Under the pieces are notes generated by a model, which did not search any database, had not been told where the DNA came from, and saw nothing but the letters and a program-made list of their open reading frames with translations. A program made the translations under genes and the position numbers. Positions 51,696 to 60,787 of a stretch of 64,000 nucleotides of DNA are shown one piece after another. Numbering within the stretch: the stretch's first letter is position 1; each line of letters opens with the position of its first letter. Source of the DNA: Pseudomonas sp. W4I3 (GTDB taxonomy: Bacteria > Pseudomonadota > Gammaproteobacteria > Pseudomonadales > Pseudomonadaceae); contig NZ_JAUSXS010000001.1 in assembly GCF_030816195.1 (NCBI RefSeq), positions 4,177,501 to 4,241,500 on the forward strand. The letters run 5' to 3'.

Positions 51696-52529
51696 CTAAC
51701 CGTGCCCGCTTGCAATTCGTTTGCCTGGCTTGGCGCCGACCCATTTGGCCTGCCCATCTTTCTGCTTGCCGGTGCGCGCCTCGCTGATAAGCCCCGGTAT
51801 CAACTTGCCCTCCGGCAGATTCTTCCAGAACCGGCTGGGCAAATGCCCTTCCATGACCTTGGGGTTCAACCGGGCCGGGTTGAAGATGTGGCTGTAGTAG
51901 GTCAGCCACATGGCGCTGTGCGGATCCTCGACATTCTGCGCCAGTTGCTGCCAGGCCTCGGGGCACCGGCGTTGGTGGATCAACTGCTCGCCGTCGTAAT
52001 ACACCCCGTCCAGCGGGGTTGCGATCATCCAGCGATGCCGGCCCATGCGCCCGACAAAATGCTGGCTGGCACTCTTGAGGATGTCGTGGGCGGGCTCGTG
52101 CCAGGCCACGTATTCCGGCAGCTCGGGCCCCGCCTCGGCCGGCAGTGCAATAAACCGCACAAACGCATGCAAGTGGTGGGCTTCACGGCTGACCTGCTTG
52201 ATGCGCCGCTGCAACTCGCTACCCAGCTTGTCACCCGCCAGCATGGCCGTGCGATCGCCATGGCTGACCCGCCACAGCACCTCATAGAGCAGGCTCCAGC
52301 GCTGCTCGCCGTGGTAGCAGGCGGCCGATTCCAACAGTTGCAGCAACGCTTTGGGAATGCGCGCCTGGAACGGACCGGGCTCGGCCGGAATCGGCTCGTC
52401 GGTGGCAAACAGATCCGCCACCTCAGCCTCGCCCCAGCTCACCTGGCTGGGGTCGACCTGATGGCTGAGCAGCCAGCGCGCCTGTTCGCGCCAGGTGCTG
52501 AACAGGTTGTCGCATTCCAGGCTGATCAT
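51696..52529 (-). CDS. DUF4130-type protein (TIGR03915-like), partner of radical SAM
   Basis: A 277-residue protein. Recognisable segments: YEVLWRVSHGDRTAMLAGDKLGSELQRRIKQVSREAHHLHAFVRF and GRHRWMIATPLDGVYYDGEQL, which match the family found next to a radical-SAM protein and assigned to DNA metabolism. Some relatives carry a C-terminal uracil-DNA glycosylase-like domain; this one ends soon after (about 277 residues), so that domain is absent or remote. The ATG overlaps the upstream gene's TGA (ATGA). A LexA-like operator upstream of the pair suggests SOS control. Confidence 0.8.
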   Translation of the reverse strand: MISLECDNLFSTWREQARWLLSHQVDPSQVSWGEAEVADLFATDEPIPAEPGPFQARIPKALLQLLESAACYHGEQRWSLLYEVLWRVSHGDRTAMLAGDKLGSELQRRIKQVSREAHHLHAFVRFIALPAEAGPELPEYVAWHEPAHDILKSASQHFVGRMGRHRWMIATPLDGVYYDGEQLIHQRRCPEAWQQLAQNVEDPHSAMWLTYYSHIFNPARLNPKVMEGHLPSRFWKNLPEGKLIPGLISEARTGKQKDGQAKWVGAKPGKRIASGHG

Positions 52530-53747
52530 CCCCACAACCCCATTTGTTGCGGTTGCGGGCGATCACGCAGCTGTTCACGCAGCAGTACGCTGGTACTGTC
52601 GGCCTGCTGGGGGTGGTAATCGCTGGTGATGAAGAACGGCTTGGCCTTGGCCAGCACGCAGCGCATGCGCGCCAGGTCTTCGAAGCGGATCTTGCGTTCG
52701 CGGCGCAGGTCGACCAGCCGCTGGGTGGTGCGCAGGCCGATGCCGGGGATGCGCGCGATCAAGGTCGGTTCAGCGCGGTTCAGGTCCAGGGGGAACACCT
52801 CGCGATGTTCCAGCGCCCACGCCAGCTTGGGGTCGATATCCAGGGCCAGGTGGCCGGGGCCTTCGAACAGCTCGTTGGCGCTGAAACCGTAGCTGCGCAA
52901 CAGGAAATCGGCCTGGTACAAGCGATGCTCGCGCATCAGTGGCGGCGCGGCCAGGGGTACGCTTTTTCGGGCTGTTGGGGATGGGGCTGAATGCCGAGTA
53001 ATACACGCGGCGCAGCTTGTAATTGCCGTACAAGGCTTCAGCCCCATGCAGGATAGTGCTGTCATCGGTGTCATCGGCGCCGACGATCATCTGCGTGCTC
53101 TGCCCGGCCGGGGCAAAACGCGGCGCGCGCGGCTCGTTGAACACCGTTTGCTCACCGGTGTAGATGGTCTGCATGGCCTGCTTGATCGAGCCGATCTGCT
53201 TTTCCGGCGCCAGGGTTTGCAGGCTGGCATCGGTGGGCAGTTCGATATTCACGCTCAGGCGGTCGGCATAGCGCCCGGCCTCGGCGATCAGCGCCGGGTC
53301 GGCTTCGGGGATGGTCTTGAGATGGATATAGCCGCGAAAGTCGTGCTCTTCGCGCAGCAGCTTGGCAACCCGCACCAACTGTTCCATGGTGTAGTCGGCT
53401 GAACGGATGATGCCGGAACTGAGAAACAGGCCGCTGACGCAGTTGCGCTTGTAGAAGTCCAGCGTCAGGGTGACCACCTCTTCCGGGCTGAAGCGCGCCC
53501 GGGGCACGTCGCTGGAGCGGCGGTTGACGCAATACTGGCAGTCGTACAGACAAAAGTTGGTGAGCAATACCTTGAGCAGCGAGACGCAGCGCCCATCCGG
53601 GGTATAGCTGTGGCAGATGCCCATGCCATCGGTGGAACCCAGCCCCGCCTTGCCTTCGGAACTGCGCTTGGGTGCGCCGCTGCTGGCGCACGAAGCGTCG
53701 TACTTGGCGGCGTCGGCGAGGATGCTGAGTTTTTCGATCAACTGCAT
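52526..53747 (-). pseudogene. Radical-SAM DNA-metabolism protein, frameshifted in this sequence
   Basis: The N-terminal part (258 residues before the shift) includes the 4Fe-4S/SAM motif NFCLYDCQYC (Cys66, Cys70, Cys73) and EGKAGLGSTDGMGICHSYTPDGRC. In the other frame the protein continues from SVPLAAPPLMREHRLYQ to the helix-hairpin-helix-like PTLIARIPGIGLRTTQRLVDLRR and on to the stop at 52526. The break is a run of five T on the plus strand (52963-52967); one fewer restores a single frame of about 406 residues. It is the TIGR03916-type partner of the next gene. Could be a real mutation or a sequencing error. Confidence 0.85.
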
Positions 53748-53762
53748 GGGAAGCTACCGATA

Positions 53763-53778
53763 CTGGTTTTTTGTACAG
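53763..53778. promoter_or_regulatory. LexA-like SOS operator
   Basis: CTGGTTTTTTGTACAG, 16 bp, fits CTG-N10-CAG with palindromic flanks (GATA before, TATC after), 16 bases upstream of the radical-SAM start on the minus strand. The internal region is T-rich as in many LexA sites. Implies damage-induced control of the two-gene unit. Confidence 0.65.
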
Positions 53779-53811
53779 TATCAGCAGCCACTCCCTGTCA
53801 CAAGTGCCGTT

Positions 53812-53925
53812 TGTAGGAGCGAGGCGGGCGGCTAGCTCTTGCTCGCGAAAAACGCAAGAGCGCCGCGTTGATTCAGAAGAGGCGCGTTATCGTTGACGCT
53901 TTTCGCGAGCAAGCTCGCTCCTACA
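53812..53925. repeat. Second-type palindromic repeat pair
   Basis: GTAGGAGCGAGGCGGGCGGCTAGCTCTTGCTCGCGAA (53813-53849, with the inserted block) and the canonical TTCGCGAGCAAGCTCGCTCCTACA (53903-53925, inverted), 53 bases apart. Confidence 0.85.
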
Positions 53926-53933
53926 GGGCCACG

Positions 53934-55268
53934 TCAACTGGCTGCCAGGAGCAGATCCTGTACCGAGCGTGCTGAATCACGGCTACGGTCGTTGGCATAC
54001 AGCGACGCCGCAATCTCATCCGCCCGGATCGGCAGCACCGACAGCAACGTATCGCTCAAACCATGGCTGGCCTGGCTGAACCCCTGGATGTAGATGCCTG
54101 CCTTGCAGCGCTCGTCGGTGACGATGCGGTAGTCGCGGGCCACTTCGAAATCGCCCATGTAGGCCTGCAGCGGCGCGAGCAGTTCGCGGTGCATCTGGCG
54201 CTCGTAGCCGGTGGCCAGGATCACCGCGTCGTAGTGGCTGACGCTGGTTTCGCCGCTGGCGTTGTTGCGCAGCGTCAGTTCAATACCCAGCGGGCCGGGG
54301 GTGGCTTTTTCAACAACGGTCAAGGTGCGAAACGCCTGGCGCGCGATGCCGGAGACCTTCTGCCGATAGAAAATGCCGTAGATACGCTCGATCAGGTCCA
54401 GGTCCACCACCGAGTAGTTAGTGTTCTGGTACTCGGCGACCAGCCGCTCACGCTCAGCGCCGACCTGCTGGAACACCAGGTCAGTAAAGGCCGGCGAGAA
54501 CACTTCGTTGACGAACGGGCTGTCATCGGCGGGCTTGAGCGCCGAGCCGCGCAGGATCATGTCGACCTGCACCGACGGGAAGCTGTCGTTGAGGTCGATA
54601 AACGCCTCGGCGGCGCTCTGGCCACCGCCGATCACCGCGATGCGCATCGGCTTGCCGTCGACACAGGGCTGGCTGGCCATGCGCTCCAGGTACTGGGAAT
54701 GGTGGAACACCCGGCCGTCGCCCTTGAGCGCCTTGAACGCCTCGGGAATACGCGGCGTGCCACCGGCGCTGACCACCACCGAGCGCGTGGTGCGCACATG
54801 CTGTTCGCCCTGGGCATCACGGGAGATCACGCGCAGCGCTTCAACCTGCTGCTGATGCAGGATCGGCTCGATGGCCAGCACTTCTTCGCCGTAGTGGGCC
54901 TGGGCCTGGAATTGCCCGGCGACCCAGCGCAGGTAGTCGTTGTACTCCATGCGGCACGGGTAGAAGGTGCCCAGGTTGATGAAGTCCACCAGGCGCTCGT
55001 GGGCCTTGAGGTAATTGACGAAGGAGTACGGGCTGGTGGGGTTGCGCAGGGTCACCAGGTCCTTGAGGAAGGAAATCTGCAGTTCGCTCTGGGTCACCAG
55101 GGTATTGCCGTGCCAGCGGTAATCGGCTTGTTTGTCGAGAAACAGCACGTCCAGTTTGCCCTGGGCCTTTTCACGCTCCTGCAGGGCGATGGCCAGCGCC
55201 AGGTTCGAAGGGCCGAAACCGATCCCGATCAGGTCGTGAACCGCGGGCGAAGCAATAGCCTGTGTCAT
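53934..55268 (-). CDS. pvdA: L-ornithine N5-monooxygenase
   Basis: A 444-residue flavin-dependent N-hydroxylating enzyme: FAD fold DLIGIGFGPSNLALAIALQER, NADPH fold IAVIGGGQSAAEAFIDLNDS, and C-terminal VILATGYERQMH. It makes N5-hydroxyornithine for the pyoverdine peptide. Position next to fpvI and the pvdR-pvdT-opmQ export genes is standard. A PvdS box precedes it. Confidence 0.96.
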   Translation of the reverse strand: MTQAIASPAVHDLIGIGFGPSNLALAIALQEREKAQGKLDVLFLDKQADYRWHGNTLVTQSELQISFLKDLVTLRNPTSPYSFVNYLKAHERLVDFINLGTFYPCRMEYNDYLRWVAGQFQAQAHYGEEVLAIEPILHQQQVEALRVISRDAQGEQHVRTTRSVVVSAGGTPRIPEAFKALKGDGRVFHHSQYLERMASQPCVDGKPMRIAVIGGGQSAAEAFIDLNDSFPSVQVDMILRGSALKPADDSPFVNEVFSPAFTDLVFQQVGAERERLVAEYQNTNYSVVDLDLIERIYGIFYRQKVSGIARQAFRTLTVVEKATPGPLGIELTLRNNASGETSVSHYDAVILATGYERQMHRELLAPLQAYMGDFEVARDYRIVTDERCKAGIYIQGFSQASHGLSDTLLSVLPIRADEIAASLYANDRSRDSARSVQDLLLAAS

Positions 55269-55352
55269 TCCAGTGTCCTCTGGATAAGCCCCTTGGCGGT
55301 TGGGGCGGGAATACCTTCATGGCCTGAACAACAGGCCGTGTGTTGATAGGAA

Positions 55353-55376
55353 ACGAGGACAGTGAAATAAAATTTA
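55353..55376 (-). promoter_or_regulatory. PvdS iron-starvation box of pvdA
   Basis: On the minus strand TAAAT, then 16 bases, then CGT, the consensus for PvdS-type sigma factors, 85-108 bases before the pvdA start. The TAAATT run lies at the -35 side. Confidence 0.8.
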
Positions 55377-55388
55377 ACTAACAGCGCT

Positions 55389-55871
55389 TCAGTGCGCTTC
55401 CCACTCGCGCATGCGTGACCGGCAGTGCTTCATGGCGTTGACGATGTGCTTTTCCACCAGGCTACGGGAAATGCCCAGGCGCTCGGCGATGTGCAGATGG
55501 GACAGACCCTCGAGTTTGCGCAACAGGAAACTCTCGCGGCAGGCAGCCGGCAACTCGGCCAGGGCGCGTTCGAGCAACTCCAGGCGCTGGCCCTGGTCGT
55601 GGCTGGCGTGGGGTGAACACGGGGCGAAGCGTTCTTCGCTGTCCAGCACTTCCAGGGGTTCTACCTGGCGCAGGGCATTGCGCCGATGGCCGTCGATCAC
55701 CAGGTTCAACGCGGTGCGGTAGAGGAACGCGCGCGGCTGTTCGATCGGGGTGTCACTGGAGCGCTCCAGCACCCGCAGATACGCGTCATGCACCACATCC
55801 TCGGCCACCTGACGGTTGCCCAGCTTGGCGTTGAGGAAACACACCAGCTCGCGATAGTAGTTTTCCAACAT
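55389..55871 (-). CDS. fpvI: ECF sigma factor FpvI
   Basis: A 160-residue ECF sigma factor: region 2 (AKLGNRQVAEDVVHDAYLRVLERS...QPRAFLYRTALNLVIDGHRR) and region 4 (LPAACRESFLLRKLEGLSHLHIAERLGISRSLVEKHIVNAM). The order pvdA-fpvI-pvdR-pvdT-opmQ matches P. aeruginosa, where FpvI drives the pyoverdine receptor gene fpvA. Start ATG at 55871 has GGAG upstream (GGAGTC). The anti-sigma gene fpvR, next to fpvI in P. aeruginosa, is not present here; the 259-base gap to pvdR is non-coding. Confidence 0.85.
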   Translation of the reverse strand: MLENYYRELVCFLNAKLGNRQVAEDVVHDAYLRVLERSSDTPIEQPRAFLYRTALNLVIDGHRRNALRQVEPLEVLDSEERFAPCSPHASHDQGQRLELLERALAELPAACRESFLLRKLEGLSHLHIAERLGISRSLVEKHIVNAMKHCRSRMREWEAH

Positions 55872-55959
55872 GACTCCTGGCCCCATGGCCGTGGTGCTAA
55901 CGATGCCAGCCCGTGTAGGAACAAGCCTGTGGATGATGGCAGTTTGAGTGTGTGCAATT

Positions 55960-55980
55960 TATAGTGTAATTCTCATCTAC
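55960..55980 (-). promoter_or_regulatory. Weak candidate Fur box before fpvI
   Basis: On the minus strand GTAGATGAGAATTACACTATA holds an ATGAGAAT core close to the Fur consensus GATAATGATAATCATTATC, about 90 bases before fpvI. About 11 of 19 positions agree, so the site is tentative. Confidence 0.35.
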
Positions 55981-56051
55981 TTTTAAAGCAGTCTTGCATC
56001 AACCGTCGATTTTTTTCTCCACGCATCCTGTAATCGCACGTGTAACACGCC

Positions 56052-56075
56052 TAAATCCGCGGGCCTTTTCTTCGT
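56052..56075 (+). promoter_or_regulatory. PvdS iron-starvation box of pvdR
   Basis: TAAAT, exactly 16 bases, then CGT, 56 bases before the pvdR start. Together with the site before pvdA, it places the export operon under PvdS. Confidence 0.8.
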
Positions 56076-56130
56076 TTAACTGTCAGCTCTGCGCGACTGC
56101 GCCCCGATCTTTCCTGGCTGGAACCTACGC

Positions 56131-57300
56131 ATGAAACGCCCTCGACCTGCCCGACGCGCCCTGCTTGTGGTGGCGTGCCTGATCCCCATCGTTGCGTTTG
56201 CCACCTGGCAGGGCCTTGCGCCGGGCCGCGACACGCTGGCCACCGTCACCGTCACCCGGGGCGATATCGAAAACAGCGTCACGGCCCTGGGTACCCTGCA
56301 ACCGCGGCGCTATGTGGATGTTGGCGCCCAGGCCTCCGGGCAGATCCAGAAGATTCACGTCGAGGCCGGCGACCAGGTCAAGGAAGGCCAACTGCTGGTG
56401 GAGATCGACCCGTCGACGCAAAAAGCCAAGCTCGACGCCAGCCGCTATGCCATCGAAAACCTTGCGGCGCAGTTGCAGGAGCAGAAGGCCCTGCACGCCT
56501 TGGCACGCCAGAAGTACCAGCGCCAGCAACGCCTGAGCGCCGGTAACGCCACCCGCGAAGAAGATGTACAAACCGCCAAGGCTGAACTGAGCGCGACCCA
56601 GGCGCGGGTCGACATGTTCCAGGCCCAGATCCGTCAGGCCCAGGCCAGCCTGCGCAGCGACGAGGCGGAACTGGGCTATACGCGCATCTACGCACCGATG
56701 GCCGGCACCGTGGTCGCGGTGGATGCACGGGTCGGCCAGACGCTCAACGCCCAGCAACAAACCCCGCTGATCCTGCGCATCGCCAGGTTGTCGCCGATGA
56801 CCGTGTGGGCCGAGGTGTCCGAGGCAGACATCGGCCACGTCAAACCCGGCATGCGTGCGTACTTCACCACCTTGAGCGGCGGCAGCCGGCGCTGGACAAG
56901 CACCGTGCGCCAGATCCTGCCGATCCCGCCCAAGCCGTTGAACGAAACCCAGGGCAGCGGCAGCCCGAGCAGCGCCAGCAAGAGCGGCACCGGCCGCGTG
57001 GTGCTGTACACGGTATTGCTGGACGTGGACAACGCCGATAACGCGCTGATGGCCGAGATGACCACCCAGGTGTTTTTCGTCGCAAGCCAGGTCAAGGACG
57101 CCCTCACCGTGCCTGTCGCCGCGCTGCAAGGCACCTCCAACGCGGACACCCAAGTCGCCCGGGTGGTGGCAAAAAACGGACGCATCGAGCAGCGCGAGGT
57201 GCGTCTGGGCATCAGCGACCGTCTGCGCGTCCAGGTGCTGGAAGGACTCAACGAAGGCGATCATCTGTTGATCGGCCCGGCCGACAGCAGCGGGGGTTGA
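56131..57300 (+). CDS. pvdR: Pyoverdine efflux adaptor PvdR
   Basis: A 389-residue MacA-type adaptor: N-terminal membrane anchor (about 8-28), YVDVGAQASGQIQKIHVEAGDQVKEGQLLVEIDPSTQKAK, a coiled coil, and LGYTRIYAPMAGTVVAVDARVGQTL. With PvdT and OpmQ it recycles and exports pyoverdine from the periplasm. One base separates its stop from the pvdT start. Confidence 0.94.
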   Translation: MKRPRPARRALLVVACLIPIVAFATWQGLAPGRDTLATVTVTRGDIENSVTALGTLQPRRYVDVGAQASGQIQKIHVEAGDQVKEGQLLVEIDPSTQKAKLDASRYAIENLAAQLQEQKALHALARQKYQRQQRLSAGNATREEDVQTAKAELSATQARVDMFQAQIRQAQASLRSDEAELGYTRIYAPMAGTVVAVDARVGQTLNAQQQTPLILRIARLSPMTVWAEVSEADIGHVKPGMRAYFTTLSGGSRRWTSTVRQILPIPPKPLNETQGSGSPSSASKSGTGRVVLYTVLLDVDNADNALMAEMTTQVFFVASQVKDALTVPVAALQGTSNADTQVARVVAKNGRIEQREVRLGISDRLRVQVLEGLNEGDHLLIGPADSSGG

Positions 57301-57301
57301 G

Positions 57302-59275
57302 TTGACCACGCCCCTGATCGAACTCAAGCACATCCGCAAATCCTACGGCGGCGGCGACAGCCCGCAGGTCGACGTGCTGCGCGGTATCGACCTGTCGATC
57401 CATGCCGGGGAATTCGTCGCCATCGTCGGCGCGTCCGGCTCCGGCAAATCGACGCTGATGAATATCCTCGGCTGCCTCGACCGCCCGAGCGAAGGGGACT
57501 ACCTGTTCGCCGGCGAAAACGTCGCCCACCTGGGCAGCGACGAACTGGCCTGGCTGCGCCGTGAGGCCTTCGGTTTTGTGTTCCAGGGTTACCACCTGAT
57601 CCCGTCGGCATCGGCCCAGGAAAACGTCGAGATGCCGGCGATCTACGCCGGCATCAGTGCCAGCGAACGGCACGCACGCGCCAGCGCCCTGCTCACCCGC
57701 CTGGGCCTGGCCGAACGCACCGGCAACCGCCCGCACCAGCTTTCCGGCGGCCAGCAGCAACGGGTGTCCATCGCGCGCGCGTTGATGAACGGTGGGCACA
57801 TCATCCTCGCCGACGAACCCACCGGCGCCCTCGACAGCCACAGCGGCGCCGAAGTGATGACCCTGCTTGACGAACTGGCGAGCCAGGGCCACGTGGTGAT
57901 CCTGATCACCCATGACCGCGAAGTGGCCGCACGGGCCAACCGCATCATCGAGATTCGCGACGGCCGGATCATCAGCGACTCGGCCAACGCCAACGCCTTT
58001 GTGCTCGCCAAAGCGAACAGCGCTGCGTTGCAAGCGGTAGACCTGCGTCAACGCCTGGCCGACGGCGCCGAACACAACGGTGCCTGGAAAGCCGAACTGC
58101 TCGACGCGTTGCAAGCGGCCTGGCGCGTGATGTGGATCAACCGCTTTCGCACCGCGCTGACCCTGCTCGGGATCATCATTGGCGTGGCCTCGGTGGTGGT
58201 CATGCTCGCCGTGGGTGAAGGCAGCAAGCGCCAGGTGATGGAGCAGATGGGCGCGTTCGGCTCCAACATCCTGTATGTCAGTGGCTCGTCACCCAACCCG
58301 CGCACGCCTCTGGGCATCATCACCCCCGAGGATGTGGCCGCCCTGGCAACGCTGCCGCAGGTGAAAAAGATCATGCCGGTCAACGGCGCCGAAGCCGGCG
58401 TGCGGTTCGGCAACATCGACTACATGGCCTATGTCGGCGGCAATGACACGAATTTCCCGACGATTTTCAACTGGCCGGTGGTCGAGGGCAGCTACTTCAC
58501 CGAGGCCGACGAACGCAACGCCGCCACCGTCGCAGTGATCGGCGCACGGGTGCGCGACAAGCTGTTCAAAGGCCTGGTCAACCCGATCGGCCAATACATC
58601 CTGATCGAAAACGTGCCATTCCAGGTGGTCGGCGTGCTCCAGGAAAAAGGCTCCAGCTCGGGCAACAAAGACAGCGATGACCGCATTGCCATCCCCTACT
58701 CCGCCGCCAGCATTCGCCTGTTCGGCAGCTACAACCCCGAGTACGTGGTGATTGCCGCCGCCGACGCCAGCCGCGTTAACGCCGCCGAACAGGCCATCGA
58801 TCAGTTGCTCAAGCGCCTGCACCACGGCAAGGACGACTACCACCTGACCAACAACGCCGCAATGATCCAGGCCGAGGCGCGCACCGCCAATACCCTGTCA
58901 TTGATGCTCGGTTCGATTGCGGCGATTTCGCTGCTGGTGGGCGGTATCGGCGTGATGAATATCATGCTGATGACCGTGCGCGAACGCACCCGCGAAATCG
59001 GCATCCGCATGGCCACCGGCGCCCGTCAGCGCGACATTTTGCGTCAGTTTCTCACCGAGGCGGTGATGCTTTCGGTGGTCGGCGGGCTGTTCGGTATCGC
59101 CCTGGCGCTGCTGGTGGGCGGCGTGCTGGTGCTGGCCGATGTGGCGGTGCAGTTCTCCCTGGTGGCGGTGCTCGGCGCATTTGGCTGCGCGCTGGTCACC
59201 GGTGTCGTATTCGGCTTTATGCCGGCCCGTAAAGCTGCCCGGCTCGATCCGGTTAAGGCGTTGACCAGTGAATAA
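57302..59275 (+). CDS. pvdT: Pyoverdine efflux ABC transporter PvdT
   Basis: A 657-residue MacB-type protein. N-terminal ABC domain: Walker A GASGSGKSTLMNILGCLDR, signature LSGGQQQRVSIARALM, Walker B ILADEPTGALDSHSG, H-loop THDREV. It is followed by four membrane helices with a large periplasmic domain. The start is TTG at 57302; the first in-frame ATG would delete the N-terminal strand, so the TTG reading is preferred. It overlaps opmQ by eight bases. Confidence 0.93.
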   Translation: MTTPLIELKHIRKSYGGGDSPQVDVLRGIDLSIHAGEFVAIVGASGSGKSTLMNILGCLDRPSEGDYLFAGENVAHLGSDELAWLRREAFGFVFQGYHLIPSASAQENVEMPAIYAGISASERHARASALLTRLGLAERTGNRPHQLSGGQQQRVSIARALMNGGHIILADEPTGALDSHSGAEVMTLLDELASQGHVVILITHDREVAARANRIIEIRDGRIISDSANANAFVLAKANSAALQAVDLRQRLADGAEHNGAWKAELLDALQAAWRVMWINRFRTALTLLGIIIGVASVVVMLAVGEGSKRQVMEQMGAFGSNILYVSGSSPNPRTPLGIITPEDVAALATLPQVKKIMPVNGAEAGVRFGNIDYMAYVGGNDTNFPTIFNWPVVEGSYFTEADERNAATVAVIGARVRDKLFKGLVNPIGQYILIENVPFQVVGVLQEKGSSSGNKDSDDRIAIPYSAASIRLFGSYNPEYVVIAAADASRVNAAEQAIDQLLKRLHHGKDDYHLTNNAAMIQAEARTANTLSLMLGSIAAISLLVGGIGVMNIMLMTVRERTREIGIRMATGARQRDILRQFLTEAVMLSVVGGLFGIALALLVGGVLVLADVAVQFSLVAVLGAFGCALVTGVVFGFMPARKAARLDPVKALTSE

Positions 59276-60680
59276 ACAAACCCTCGCACCCGCGCTGACG
59301 CTGCTCAGCCTGTGCCTGTTGCTCAATGCCTGCGCGGGCAATGCGCCTGCCATCGACAGCGGCATCGCGCCGCCCGCCGCCTGGCAAAATGCCGAGCGCG
59401 CAGCCAGCCAGGCCACCAACCAGCGCTGGTGGATGCAATTTGGCAGCCCATCGCTCAACCGTTTGATCGACCAGGCCCGCCGTGACAGTTTCGACGTGGC
59501 CGCGGCCATGGCGCGCGTGCGTCAGGCGCAGGCAACGGCAGTGATTGCCGGCGCGCCGCTGCTGCCCGAGGTCAAGTTCAACCTCACCGCCAGCCGCGAA
59601 AAGCTGTTGCGCGGCAGCGGCAATTCGGACCTGAACGCCACCGAGAGCGACCGAACCGTCAGCAGCTATGACGCCAACCTCAGCGCCAGCTACGAACTCG
59701 ATTTCTGGGGTGGCCGCGCCGCTGCGCGAGACAGTGCGCTGCACAGCCTGCAAGCCAGCCAGTTCGACCAGGCCAACGTGGAGCTGACCCTGCTCAGCAA
59801 CGTCGCCGACCGCTACGCACAAACCCTGGCCGCGCGCCAACGCCAGCAGATCGCCGAGCTGAATCTGGCGAATGCACGCAACGTGCTCACGCTGGTGCAA
59901 ACCCGCTACGACGCCGGTTCTGCGACCGCCCTGGAATTGGCGCAGCAGAAAAGCCTGGTGGCGAGCCAGCAACGGCAACTGCCGCTGATCGAGCAGCTGG
60001 CGGAAGAGTCGCGGATCACCCTCGCCGCGTTGCTCGGCCAGCCCGTGCAGGCGCTGGAGCTGGGCGGCGAGCCGTTCCAGGCCCTGACCTGGCCAATCAT
60101 CGGCCCCGGCGTGCCGAGCCAGTTATTGAGCCGGCGCCCCGACCTCGCCCAGGCCGAGGCACAGTTGGCAGCGGCGCATGCCGACGTGCGCGTGGCCCGT
60201 GCGGCGATGCTGCCGGCGGTGACCTTGGGCGCGACCCTGGGCTCGGGCGCGTACAAGGCCGACGATATCCTGCGCAGCCCGTTCTACACCCTGACCTCGG
60301 GGCTGGTGGCCCCCATTTTCAACAATGGTCGTCTGAGCGCGGAGCGCGACAAGGCCCGCGCACGCCAGGATGAGCTGCTGCAAACCTACCGTGGGGCGAT
60401 CATCAACGGCTTTGCCGACGTGGAAAAAGCCCTCAGCAGCATCACCCGCCTGGACCAGCAGCGCCAATGGCAGTCCGAAGAGCTGCGACAGGCCCAGACG
60501 GCCTTCCAGATCGCGCAAAGCCGCTACCAGGCCGGTGCCGAGGATTGGCTCACGGTGCTGGAGACCCAACGCAGCCTGTACGCCGCTCAGGACCTCAACG
60601 TGCAGCTGCGCCTCTCGCGCCTGCAAGCCAGCATCGCGTTGTATAAAGCCCTGGGCGGCGGTTGGAGTAACGAGATCTGA
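59268..60680 (+). CDS. opmQ: Pyoverdine efflux outer-membrane channel OpmQ
   Basis: A 470-residue outer-membrane factor lipoprotein (LSLCLLLNACAGNA lipobox). OEP repeat motifs: LIDQARRDSFDVAAAMARVRQAQATAVIAGAPLLPEV and LLSRRPDLAQAEAQLAAAHADVRVARAAMLPAVTLG. The start is GTG at 59268, inside the end of pvdT. Confidence 0.93.
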   Translation: MNKQTLAPALTLLSLCLLLNACAGNAPAIDSGIAPPAAWQNAERAASQATNQRWWMQFGSPSLNRLIDQARRDSFDVAAAMARVRQAQATAVIAGAPLLPEVKFNLTASREKLLRGSGNSDLNATESDRTVSSYDANLSASYELDFWGGRAAARDSALHSLQASQFDQANVELTLLSNVADRYAQTLAARQRQQIAELNLANARNVLTLVQTRYDAGSATALELAQQKSLVASQQRQLPLIEQLAEESRITLAALLGQPVQALELGGEPFQALTWPIIGPGVPSQLLSRRPDLAQAEAQLAAAHADVRVARAAMLPAVTLGATLGSGAYKADDILRSPFYTLTSGLVAPIFNNGRLSAERDKARARQDELLQTYRGAIINGFADVEKALSSITRLDQQRQWQSEELRQAQTAFQIAQSRYQAGAEDWLTVLETQRSLYAAQDLNVQLRLSRLQASIALYKALGGGWSNEI

Positions 60681-60737
60681 TAAACGAAACTCCAACTTCT
60701 TACACAAACCGTTTAATTGCCTTACATTATTAGCCCC

Positions 60738-60786
60738 AAGGTCCTTGGTAAAAAAGCCGCCTTCACTCGGCGCTCCAGGACCTTTT
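60738..60786. other. Compound hairpin between opmQ and the hydrolase-like gene
   Basis: AAGGTCCT (60738-60745) pairs with AGGACCTTTT (60777-60786), closing an inner GCCG/CGGC stem. On the minus strand the inner stem is followed by TTTTTT. It could end opmQ transcripts or act in the leader of the next gene. Confidence 0.45.
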
Positions 60787-60787
60787 A

